Assembly (NCBI GenBank): GCA_002361735.1
Contig: DETS01000085.1
Span: 1-10,283, forward strand
Direction: 5' to 3'
Length of the DNA stretch: 10,283 bases
From: Lachnospiraceae bacterium UBA3282
GTDB taxonomy: Bacteria; Bacillota; Clostridia; Lachnospirales; Lachnospiraceae
Shown here piece after piece: positions 1-6,530 of this stretch. The position numbers and the translations under genes were made by a program. A model generated the notes under the pieces. The model ran no database searches, was not told the origin of the DNA, and saw only the letters and a program-made list of their open reading frames with translations. Position 1 is the stretch's first letter, and the number at the start of each line of letters is the position of its first letter.

Positions 1-1
1 A

Positions 2-2716
2 TTGGATACAAAATGGAAAAAAAGTAAGATCATTATTAGTTTTTTGGCTTTTGCAGCAGGATTGACCATATTGGTCATTCATCTGATGTCGGCGGCAGCC
101 CTGTTCGTGACTTGGGGAGAAAAGGTCTTTGCGGAACCGCTGGATTATCAGGAAAGCGGGGAATTTCGGTGGATCATCAGCAACAGACTCGCCGATCTTG
201 TGGGCGTGGCCACCGGTGGGCACACCTATGCGTCTTCGGGATCTGTTACCGATTCCACGGGCGCGCGGTACAAGGATACGGCTGAATCCTACGAGGAGTG
301 GACAGATCGGTTTTTAAGCGAAACGTCTGAGGTACAGGAGGAGACTGTGGTCGAGCAGTCAGCCGTGGAAAGCAATGTTGCGCAACAGGCTCTGAGTCTG
401 GAAGATTTTGGCGGCAATGTGGACGATTATCTGGCGTATATGGCGGAACTGCAGGCCAATGACTATGAGCGGATGCTCGACGAATACGGACTTGCCGCCG
501 GAGGATACGGATGGGGTGATGACAGCGGTTATTATACTTATGGCTCCGACAGCTATCTCTATGCGGATGAAAAGAGCTATATGGCGGACATGGCGAAAAA
601 CTTAAATCTCCGCTATGCCGTGATTTATCAGAACAAACTGCTTTACTCAAACATCGAGGCTTACGAGGAAAAAGCGGGCGAAGCGTGGAACGGTGAGGAC
701 TTTGCAAAAGCGCTTGACGCCAAAGCCTATAACTTCACGCTCTGGTTCAACAAAGAGGGCGACGGTAAGGTAGAGATCGTAAAGGACGGCAGGAAAGAGG
801 ATGTGTACGGCGACGGGCTTTACACGGATGCAAGCCGTTGGCGGGTGCCCGGTTATGCGAACTATCAGATGCAGAAAAAGACGAAGGACGCGGTCATCTT
901 TCTGGCGGCAGCCAAGGAGCCGCAGCGTTATCTGGTAGCAAATGAAAAAGGAAGCGGGTACCGAAGCTACGGCGGCGACCTCGAGCGCTTAAAGACCAAT
1001 ACGGCCTATCTGCAGTATCAGGCGGAGCAGACGAGAAACTTTCTGGGCGCGGCGGCGGTTTTACTGCTCATTGCTTTCCTGATGAGAAAGAGCAGAAAAC
1101 AGGCGGCGGAGCGCATTGGGAGCTTTCTGGGGAAGTTGTGTCTGGAAATAAAACTTGCCTTGTTTGTCATTCTGTTTTTTGCTTTCGCGGTGAAAGGCTG
1201 GGGAGTAATCAGCGAGGCAATCTGGTATTTCGGGACCAGTGGTTTTGGCTATTATAACTGGGATGTTTATTTAGGCGGCGATATCGCCTGGCAGTATACC
1301 CGCATCGTGATGAGCGGTGTGTATCTGGCGATTTTCTTCTGGCTCTTTTATCTGGCGGCACTGGATGTACGGTATAACGGGAAGCGCCAGAAAAAGCCTT
1401 TGATTGATCTGCTGCAGACAAAGGACTTCAAATATCCGATCCGGAAAAGGCTGGTGAGGAGACAGCGGTGGACGTTGATTGTGGAACTGGTGCTGCTTTC
1501 GCTGTTTGCGGCGGCGTTTGTGCTGTATGCATTGGTGGCGGAGAATCCGGAAGTTGCCGACAGGATATCTAATGCCGGCTTAGGACAGATTTATGAGGAA
1601 ACGGTGGTGGAGAGTGCGGCAGTAGAAAGTGCGGCGGAATACGGCGAACCCGTATCAGTCGTGGGATCGGCGTATCTGCTGATCATGGAAGTGGTCTTTG
1701 CCATACTCGCCGTCTTTACGGGGCTGACGGCATGGGACTTAAAGAAGAACCGCCGGCTTGCCATGGATATCGGCGCGCTCTCAGACCAGATCCTCGCGGT
1801 GCGGGAAGGGAATCTTACGGGAGAACTTACTTTGTCTGAGGATACCGATCTGCGGGAGGCGGCTGACAACCTAAACCAGATTCAAAAGGGATTGGAAACA
1901 GCATTGACTGAACGGGTTAATAGCGAGAGGATGAAGGTGGAACTGGTGACAAACGTGTCGCATGATATCAAGACGCCGCTCACTTCCATCATCAGTTATG
2001 TGGAATTGTTAAGGCAGGAGCAGGATCTGCCGCAGCACGTCAAAGAATATGTGCAGATCTTAGGGGAAAAATCGGAGCGTTTGAAAAACATCGTACAGGA
2101 TGTGTTTGAGATTAGCAAGGCGGCATCGGGACAACTGCCGATGCACATGGAAGTGCTGGATCTGAGTAAACTGCTGCGCCAAACCCTCGCGGACATGAGT
2201 GACCAGATCAGTCAAAGTTCGCTGGTGATGCGGACGACAATCCCGGAGGCACCCGTGTCTGTGCTGGCGGACGGTCAGAGACTGTACCGCGTGTTCCAGA
2301 ACCTTTTGCAGAATGCGCTGCACTATTCGCTGGAAGGCTCCAGAGTGTACCTGACGCTTGCCGAAGAAGGCGGGCAGGCGGTAGTGCGTGTCAAAAATAC
2401 TTCCAGCGTGGAGCTGGCCAACAGCAAAGATTTTACCGAGCGTTTTGTGCGCGGTGACGAGAGCCGTACCGACGGCGGCAGCGGGCTGGGACTTTCCATT
2501 GCCAAGAGCTTTACGGAGGCCTGCGGCGGGGAATTGACCGTGGAGACGGACGCGGATCTGTTTACGGTGACGGTGCGGTTTGACAGGGCGGAGCGTGCGC
2601 ATGGACGAGAGGAAGATGTTGTGTCCGCAACGAAAACAACTGCGGCAGGAGAATCTGCGTCAGGGACAACGGGAGGCAAGGAGCCGATTGCACCAGAGGA
2701 GGTGAAGTCAGTATGA
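2..2716 (+). CDS. Large multi-pass membrane sensor histidine kinase (5' end at window edge)
   Basis: This is a membrane sensor kinase that should autophosphorylate and pass phosphate to a response regulator outside the window. Seen: one N-terminal membrane helix (about residues 9-35), a roughly 310-residue Tyr/Gly/Asp-rich extracytoplasmic part, then about five more helices (near 347, 377, 433, 493 and 556). A HAMP-like linker (about 580-640) follows, then a HisKA box SHDIKTPLTS with His654. The ATPase domain has an N box with Asn771 and a GGSGLGLSIAKS G2 box. The usual DxGxG of the G1 box is absent; VKNTSS stands in its place, which I recall as typical of one clostridial kinase group. The start taken is TTG at 2; the N-terminus (MDTKWKKSK then hydrophobic) looks natural, but upstream sequence is not visible. 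A roughly 40-residue Ala/Thr/Glu/Gly-rich tail follows the catalytic domain. The stop overlaps the next gene by ATGA. Confidence 0.9.
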   Translation: MDTKWKKSKIIISFLAFAAGLTILVIHLMSAAALFVTWGEKVFAEPLDYQESGEFRWIISNRLADLVGVATGGHTYASSGSVTDSTGARYKDTAESYEEWTDRFLSETSEVQEETVVEQSAVESNVAQQALSLEDFGGNVDDYLAYMAELQANDYERMLDEYGLAAGGYGWGDDSGYYTYGSDSYLYADEKSYMADMAKNLNLRYAVIYQNKLLYSNIEAYEEKAGEAWNGEDFAKALDAKAYNFTLWFNKEGDGKVEIVKDGRKEDVYGDGLYTDASRWRVPGYANYQMQKKTKDAVIFLAAAKEPQRYLVANEKGSGYRSYGGDLERLKTNTAYLQYQAEQTRNFLGAAAVLLLIAFLMRKSRKQAAERIGSFLGKLCLEIKLALFVILFFAFAVKGWGVISEAIWYFGTSGFGYYNWDVYLGGDIAWQYTRIVMSGVYLAIFFWLFYLAALDVRYNGKRQKKPLIDLLQTKDFKYPIRKRLVRRQRWTLIVELVLLSLFAAAFVLYALVAENPEVADRISNAGLGQIYEETVVESAAVESAAEYGEPVSVVGSAYLLIMEVVFAILAVFTGLTAWDLKKNRRLAMDIGALSDQILAVREGNLTGELTLSEDTDLREAADNLNQIQKGLETALTERVNSERMKVELVTNVSHDIKTPLTSIISYVELLRQEQDLPQHVKEYVQILGEKSERLKNIVQDVFEISKAASGQLPMHMEVLDLSKLLRQTLADMSDQISQSSLVMRTTIPEAPVSVLADGQRLYRVFQNLLQNALHYSLEGSRVYLTLAEEGGQAVVRVKNTSSVELANSKDFTERFVRGDESRTDGGSGLGLSIAKSFTEACGGELTVETDADLFTVTVRFDRAERAHGREEDVVSATKTTAAGESASGTTGGKEPIAPEEVKSV
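338..373 (+). repeat. Internal repeat copy 1 in the sensor kinase (EETVVEQSAVES)
   Basis: Twelve codons (residues 113-124) reappear at residues 532-543 as EETVVESAAVES, identical at 10 of 12 residues and 25 of 36 bases by eye. Both copies fall in segments predicted to lie outside the membrane. Most matching codons that differ do so at third positions, so the peptide is better kept than the DNA. Confidence 0.5.
1595..1630 (+). repeat. Internal repeat copy 2 in the sensor kinase (EETVVESAAVES)
   Basis: Second copy of the motif at 338-373. It lies in the loop between the helices near residues 493-515 and 556-577, close to the membrane and just before the last helix leading into the HAMP-like linker. 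Confidence 0.5.
2697..2705 (+). promoter_or_regulatory. Strong Shine-Dalgarno site for the S41 lipoprotein gene
   Basis: AGGAGGTGA lies inside the last codons of the sensor kinase, with 10 nt between GGAGG and the ATG at 2713. It supports ATG 2713 over the internal ATG at 2776, and it supports independent or coupled initiation at the ATGA overlap. Confidence 0.75.
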
Positions 2717-4179
2717 GGAAAAAAGGACAGGCGGCGGCAGTTGGTTTCGTGTCTGCCGCACGGAAAGGGAAAAGGATGTTATCGGTCGTTCTCTGCCTGG
2801 GCTTAAGCCTGGCGGTGACGGCTTGCGGGACAGGCGGCCGCAGTTACAGGGAGCAGTCGGTGACTGTCATACAGGGCGAACAGCAGGAAGTAGCAGGCAC
2901 ACAGGCGGCGGAAGCGCTGAGAGAGCAGGTTTTGTCGGAAATGTCCGATGAAGAAAAGAACTGGATGGGCGGGCTTTCCGGTAAGCAGCGGCTTGTAGAC
3001 TTTGAGAGTCTCTGCGATGGTCTGCGGGAGAATTACCCTTATTTGGAACTGGCGAAGCGGCAGGTCGGGGCGGATCTGGATGCGCTGGAAACAGAATATC
3101 AGTCAAAAGTGGAACAGTGCGCAAACGACGATGCTTTTTTTTATACCTTAAAGGATTTTGTCAGGGAATTTTCATCCCTGGGGCATCTGGAGCTTTGGGG
3201 GCGGCGCTATGAGAGTGAACTTGCGTCTAACAGGGAATATGTTGAAGCGGCGGACAGGGAAGAGCAGGAACGGTGGGAGCCCTATCTTAAGGCATTGGAT
3301 AATCCTCTTTCGCACAGGACCTATGCTTCCATGACAAAGTATTATCAGGATGTGGAATGCAGGATGGAGGAGAAGCGGGCGGAGGAAGGCGGTGGAGACC
3401 GCGGAGAATCCACAGAGGCAGAAGGGGAAACTGCCGTACTTGAGGAAGCGGCGCCTGCCAATGTGGAGACAAAGATTCTGGAATCCGGAAAGACAGCCTA
3501 TGTTTCCATCGGGACATTTTATCCTGATAGGATGGAAGCTGACCGTAAGATCTTGTTGCCCTTTTATGAGAAAGTGAAAGACTGGGACAATCTGATTATT
3601 GATATCACAAAAAATCCGGGCGGCAGTATGAATTATTTTAATGAGCTGATCGCTGCGCCGCTTGCAGGAGAGACGCTGACGGTGCCGGGGTATCAGCTTT
3701 TTAAAGACGGGGACAACAACAGGGCTTTCCTGCGGGTGGAAGAAGGTGTCGCTTCCGGACTGTATCAGTCAATCAATGAACTTCCGGCGATGCCCAAGTT
3801 AAATCGGGAGGATGCCGCAGACTGCGACTGGTTTTATCCGGAGATCTATGAGGTAGAGCCGACAGGAAACGGATTTAGTGGGAAAATCTGGCTTTTGGTC
3901 AGTGAGAACAACTATTCTTCTTCCGAGTACGCAGCGATGTTTTCCAAAGCGAGCGGCTTTGCCACGTTGGTTGGCAGGACAACGAGCGGGGATGGAATTG
4001 GTACTGACCCGGCTTACCTCATTCTGCCAAACAGCGGTCTGGTGGTGCAGTACAGCCCTATGTACGGGGTGACGGCGGACGGTGCGGGGAGCGAGGAATG
4101 CGGCATCGTACCGGACATTGTGAGCCCGCAAGGGGAGAGTGCACTGGAGACCTGTCTAAAACAAATCGAGAAGAAATGA
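2713..4179 (+). CDS. S41-family peptidase-like lipoprotein
   Basis: Probably a cell-surface lipoprotein of the S41 (C-terminal processing protease/tricorn-like) fold. Seen: a basic N-terminus, a hydrophobic stretch and a lipobox VTAC with Cys38 as the likely lipidated residue. A helical N-terminal region runs from about 75 to 190 (NYPYLEL, SSLGHLELW), then an acidic Glu/Gly linker (about 213-240) and the S41 core. The core shows DITKNPGG (297-304, matching the family's DxRxNxGG), NYSSSE with Ser402 as nucleophile candidate, VGRTTSGDGIG, a PNSG motif and a late GIVPDI. Where Ctp/Tsp enzymes carry the catalytic Lys (GKG), this protein has Asp427 (SGDG). It may therefore use another base or be a non-catalytic binder. 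No PDZ domain is evident. It overlaps the upstream kinase by 4 nt, which suggests that the pair shares a surface-sensing job. The substrate is unknown. Confidence 0.85.
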   Translation: MRKKGQAAAVGFVSAARKGKRMLSVVLCLGLSLAVTACGTGGRSYREQSVTVIQGEQQEVAGTQAAEALREQVLSEMSDEEKNWMGGLSGKQRLVDFESLCDGLRENYPYLELAKRQVGADLDALETEYQSKVEQCANDDAFFYTLKDFVREFSSLGHLELWGRRYESELASNREYVEAADREEQERWEPYLKALDNPLSHRTYASMTKYYQDVECRMEEKRAEEGGGDRGESTEAEGETAVLEEAAPANVETKILESGKTAYVSIGTFYPDRMEADRKILLPFYEKVKDWDNLIIDITKNPGGSMNYFNELIAAPLAGETLTVPGYQLFKDGDNNRAFLRVEEGVASGLYQSINELPAMPKLNREDAADCDWFYPEIYEVEPTGNGFSGKIWLLVSENNYSSSEYAAMFSKASGFATLVGRTTSGDGIGTDPAYLILPNSGLVVQYSPMYGVTADGAGSEECGIVPDIVSPQGESALETCLKQIEKK

Positions 4180-4199
4180 AATACAGAAAATGGTATTTC
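4178..4199 (+). repeat. Short hairpin at the stop codon of the S41 gene
   Basis: GAAATAC (4178-4184) and GTATTTC (4193-4199) form a perfect 7-bp inverted repeat with an 8-nt loop, starting in the TGA stop. It is A/T-rich and no T-run follows, so it is at most a weak terminator or an mRNA 3'-end structure. Confidence 0.3.
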
Positions 4200-4213
4200 G
4201 TTCAAAAATGCGC

Positions 4214-4245
4214 TTGAAAGAACGTAATAAACCATATACTATAAT
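4214..4245 (+). promoter_or_regulatory. Candidate sigma-A type promoter upstream of the relic cluster
   Basis: TTGAAA (4214-4219) could be a -35 element and TATAAT (4240-4245) a perfect -10 element, but the spacer is 20 bp, longer than the usual 16-18. TATACT at 4235-4240 gives 15 bp instead. A start near 4252 would give a leader of about 150 nt holding both hairpins described below. This is the only promoter-like site I see between the S41 gene and the Rpn relic. Confidence 0.4.
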
Positions 4246-4264
4246 ATCATCAGAGAAATTCTAA

Positions 4265-4357
4265 CAGATGTGCGTTCTGCACGTTCCAGACAGTTTCTGT
4301 CGGATTTTCTTAGATACTGAAAACTGAAAATGCGGCAGAAACGGAAACGTGCATCTG
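4265..4357 (+). repeat. Long imperfect inverted repeat (about 93 nt) in the leader
   Basis: The inner arms are 4293-4308 and 4327-4342, which pair at 15 of 16 positions with one G-T wobble and one G-G mismatch. The outer right arm AACGTGCATCTG (4346-4357) can pair either with 4265-4276 (12 positions, two wobbles) or, through AACGTGCA, with TGCACGTT at 4278-4285 (8 perfect bp). The two options are mutually exclusive. It could be a structured mRNA leader, a small RNA, or the remnant of a palindromic (REP/MITE-like) element. No open frame is assigned to 4180-4403. Confidence 0.55.
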
Positions 4358-4369
4358 AGAGCAACATGC

Positions 4370-4399
4370 TTTCTTTTCTGCCGGGATACAGAAAGGAAA
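4370..4399 (+). promoter_or_regulatory. Hairpin that sequesters the ribosome site of the Rpn relic
   Basis: TTTCTTTTCTG (4370-4380) and CAGAAAGGAAA (4389-4399) form an 11-bp stem with a single T-G wobble and an 8-nt loop. The purine-rich ribosome site AAAGGA in the right arm would be buried, just ahead of the ATG at 4404. This would lower translation unless the hairpin is opened. Purine/pyrimidine-rich arms can arise by chance, so function is inferred. Confidence 0.45.
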
Positions 4400-4403
4400 A
4401 AGT

Positions 4404-4736
4404 ATGGCAAAAAGATTTGCATGGACACAAAGGAAATTTTGGAGATTCGGGAGAAGGGAAAAGGGACAGCGGAATGTAAAAGACAGGCTGTTTCGGTTCC
4501 TGTTTGAGGAAGACCGTGAGGCGCTTTTGCAGTTGTATAACGCCTTAAACGGAACCGATTATGAGGATGCCTCACAGCTTGTGATCGTGACAATCGAAAG
4601 CGCGGTTTATGTGGTAATGAAAAACGATCTGGCGTTTGTGAATGTACTTAGGGAGTTTACAGCGGGGAGTGCCAATAAAAAAGAAGCGTTTTCCGAGGCG
4701 GAGGCAGAGCAGAAGCTTTCGCGCTACTGGAAATAA
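4404..4736 (+). CDS. Truncated Rpn-family (PD-(D/E)XK) nuclease/transposase-like relic
   Basis: Residues about 24-80 match the conserved N-terminal part of Rpn/YhgA-type recombination-promoting nucleases: KDRLFRFLFEEDREALLQLY, NALNGTDY, a TIESAVYVVMKNDLAFV strand. In the family, MKNDxxF is followed by the YEHQS nuclease motif and some 200 further residues (usual length about 290-320). Here the protein instead runs into an unrelated 31-residue Lys/Glu-rich tail and stops at 110 residues, so the active site is missing. No other frame downstream restores it, which points to an internal deletion or replacement. The AAAGGA ribosome site 5 nt before the ATG is intact but sits in a hairpin. Most likely a decayed gene that could still make a short product. 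Confidence 0.65.
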   Translation: MAKRFAWTQRKFWRFGRREKGQRNVKDRLFRFLFEEDREALLQLYNALNGTDYEDASQLVIVTIESAVYVVMKNDLAFVNVLREFTAGSANKKEAFSEAEAEQKLSRYWK

Positions 4737-4773
4737 TGCAGAGAGATCCCGCCTATAGGAATGAAAAAACGCA

Positions 4774-5112
4774 ATGAACAAAATACTAATCATAGAAGAC
4801 GAAAACCTCATCAGGGAAGAACTGCAGACCCTCCTGTTAAACGCCGGGTTTGCAGTTTCCTGTATCACCGACTTTGAAAATACGCTAGCGCAGATTCGGG
4901 AAGAATCCCCGGATCTGATTCTGTTGGATATCAATCTGCCCGCGCAAAACGGCTATAGCTTATGCGCCTCCATCCGCCGCTTTTCCGATGTAGCGATTTT
5001 GTTTCTTACGGGGCGCAGCACGGCGATGGACGAGTTGCAGGCTTTGACTCTGCGCAGGATCGGGAAAGAGGGACTGATTCACACAAAGCGGGGAGTGGGG
5101 TATAAGATATGA
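4774..5112 (+). CDS. OmpR-type response regulator with a large in-frame internal deletion
   Basis: Residues 1-92 are a receiver domain: acidic pair Glu8/Asp9, phospho-acceptor Asp52 in LLDINLP, and switch Thr79 in FLTGRS. After ELQALT the expected GADD(F/Y)ITKP segment with the conserved Lys is absent. The protein jumps to RIGKEGLIHTKRGVGYKI, the final wing of an OmpR/PhoB winged-helix DNA-binding domain. At 112 residues it is about half the usual 220-235, so roughly 110-120 codons are gone with the frame kept. DNA recognition and the last receiver strand are lost, so it should not work as a regulator. Only a weak AGGA precedes the ATG, about 12 nt away. The stop overlaps the kinase fragment by ATGA, the normal regulator-kinase coupling. 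It was probably the BceR-like partner of the next gene. Confidence 0.75.
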   Translation: MNKILIIEDENLIREELQTLLLNAGFAVSCITDFENTLAQIREESPDLILLDINLPAQNGYSLCASIRRFSDVAILFLTGRSTAMDELQALTLRRIGKEGLIHTKRGVGYKI

Positions 5113-5552
5113 GAATTTCCGACTGGATACGGGATAAAAGGGCAGTGTTGCTGGTCTGTTTTGCCGGTGCACTGTTCTTTTCTGTGCTTTTATGGCTGTT
5201 TGGCCTGGAAACCGGAGAAATCTGTCTGCTGTTTGTCTGTTTTCTTCTGCCGGCGGCGGGATTATTGGTGTGGGATTATCTGCGTCTGCGCAGACGGCTT
5301 TCGTATTTGCGGGCGGTGATGGAGGCGTTGGATAAAAAGTACCTCTTTGCGGAAATTGCAGACGCGCCAACGTCCGCATGGGAGAAGGAATACTTTGAAA
5401 TGTTGAAGACCGCAATGAAGGCCATGACGGATGAAGTGTCTTGCGCAGATCGGCAGGGCAGAGAATATCGGGAATTTATTGAACAGTGGATCCACGAAAT
5501 GAAGGTTCCGCTCACTGCCGTCAGGCTGCTTTGCGAGAACCATAAAACGTAG
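5109..5552 (+). pseudogene. BceS-like sensor kinase, 5' part ending at a premature TAG
   Basis: Residues 1-147 hold two close membrane helices (about 12-31 and 38-56) with only a few residues outside. This is the layout of intramembrane-sensing (BceS-type) kinases, which sense peptide antibiotics through an ABC transporter partner. A cytoplasmic linker follows, then the phospho-acceptor box EFIEQWIHEMKVPLTAVRLL with His129. Translation stops at TAG (5550-5552, codon 148) right after CENHKT, yet the kinase continues in the same frame beyond it. The ATG overlaps the stop of the preceding regulator. The fragment lacks the whole ATP-binding domain and cannot act alone. Confidence 0.75.
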
Positions 5553-5981
5553 GTGTCCGGAAAGATCCTTACGCAGACGGAGCTGCTTATGCAGGGAGTG
5601 GAGCGGGTTTTATTCTATGCGCGGCTGGGAAGCGTGGAGAAGGACTATCTGATCACGGAGGTTTCGCTGAAAGCGTGTGTATCGGAAGTGCTGGCACAGA
5701 ATAAGCAATTCCTGATCCGGAACAATGTTCGTGTGCAGACGGAAACATTGACCGATATGGTCTATAGCGATGCAAAGTGGCTGCAATTCATATTAAGTCA
5801 GCTCATCGTAAACAGTGTTAAGTATCAGGGCGCGTCGTCGCCGGTCATCACGATGGCGTCAAAAGAGCAGGAAAACTGCGTGACGCTGTCCGTTACCGAT
5901 AACGGCATTGGCATCAGAGAGAGTGAAATCAGTCGTGTTTTTGAGAAAGGTTATGTCGGCAGCAATGGCAGGGCGGATTAG
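5553..5981 (+). pseudogene. BceS-like sensor kinase, in-frame continuation, lost 3' end
   Basis: Directly after the TAG the same frame continues with the second DHp helix (ILTQTELLMQGVERVLFYAR) and the ATPase domain: SQLIVNSVKYQ (N box, Asn235 counted from the kinase ATG) and TDNGIGI (G1 box, Asp264), then RVFEKGYVGSNGR. It should next reach the G2 box (S/T-GxGL) and some 45 more residues, but the frame ends at once in AD-stop. The frame then switches to permease sequence. A GTG follows the TAG but has no ribosome site, so independent translation is unlikely. In total about 290 of an expected 330-345 codons remain. Confidence 0.75.
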
Positions 5982-6530
5982 AATGCGGCGGTTGTTTCTT
6001 TGCGGCTGACGGGGTGTTTACCGAAGCCTTTGGTCAGGTCAATGAATATGGCAACGGCTTCGGCTATCTCCTTGTCGTTCCCGACAGGAAGGTCAAAGAG
6101 ATGGAACTCGTATACAGCGTGTACGCGGCAGTCACCCAAAAGCCGCTTAGCGCTTCGGATTTGCAGCGGCTTACGTCTGTCTGTGAGGATCTGGCTTTCT
6201 TAGACCTCGGCATTGCAAGGAGCAATTTCGATGGTGCGCCTACTCTGTTTTATGGTGACTGGGATTTTCTTTCCGGGAAATGGATGGATAAGGCGGAATA
6301 CAGTTACTTATACGCGATGTTGATCTGTCTGTTTTATCTGGCGTTCGTTCTGGAGATGACAGGCGCAGCCATTTTAGTGACGCAGATTCTCGGCGACTGG
6401 CAGGGAAAGCAGAGGCAGGAGTGCATCCTGCGGCAGCTTGGCATGGATGCGCGGATGATATTCAGGTTGAGAAATCGCCAATTGGCGCAGATCTTCCTGT
6501 TCCCGCTCATCCCCGCGCTTGTACTCAGCA
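5981..6530 (+). pseudogene. C-terminal remnant of a BceB/FtsX-like ABC transporter permease
   Basis: In a frame offset by +2 from the kinase, an open stretch reads as the end of a BceB-type permease. It shows part of the extracellular domain (NEYGNGFGYLLVVP ... FYGDWDFLSG), a membrane helix (YLYAMLICLFYLAFVLEMTG), the ILVTQIL-to-LRQLGMDARMI cytoplasmic stretch and the start of the last helix (FLFPLIPALVLSIS). These permeases are about 640-670 residues; only about 170-180 remain. No start or ribosome site is evident; GTG 6014 is merely the first possible start. The left junction lies at about 5960-5990. The right junction is at about 6527-6540, where the frame runs into the antisense of the convergent gene and stops at 6604 by chance. 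The ATPase gene that normally precedes it is absent. Confidence 0.65.

Noticed and set aside
2060..2602. A 180-codon open frame on the - strand opposite the first kinase's catalytic domain
   Set aside because: Arg/His-rich shadow of a real coding region; no family features and no start context.
2776..2778. Alternative start of the S41 lipoprotein at the internal ATG (Met22)
   Set aside because: It has a fair AAAGGG upstream and would give a more typical lipoprotein signal length, but the AGGAGGTGA site and the ATGA overlap favour ATG 2713. It cannot be fully excluded.
4178..4199. Intrinsic terminator for the S41 gene
   Set aside because: The stem is short, A/T-rich and overlaps the stop codon, and no T-run follows; kept only as a weak hairpin.
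4180..4403. CRISPR array or riboswitch of a known class
   Set aside because: There is one inverted repeat, no regularly spaced direct repeats, and no class-specific core that I recognise.
5550..5552. TAG readthrough or recoded stop (for example pyrrolysine)
   Set aside because: The kinase is broken again at its 3' end and its neighbours are broken too, so simple decay explains the stop; no recoding signal is visible.
4774..6530. A working BceRSAB peptide-antibiotic resistance module
   Set aside because: No ATPase gene, a regulator without a DNA-binding domain, a kinase with a stop and no G2 box, and only the last part of the permease.
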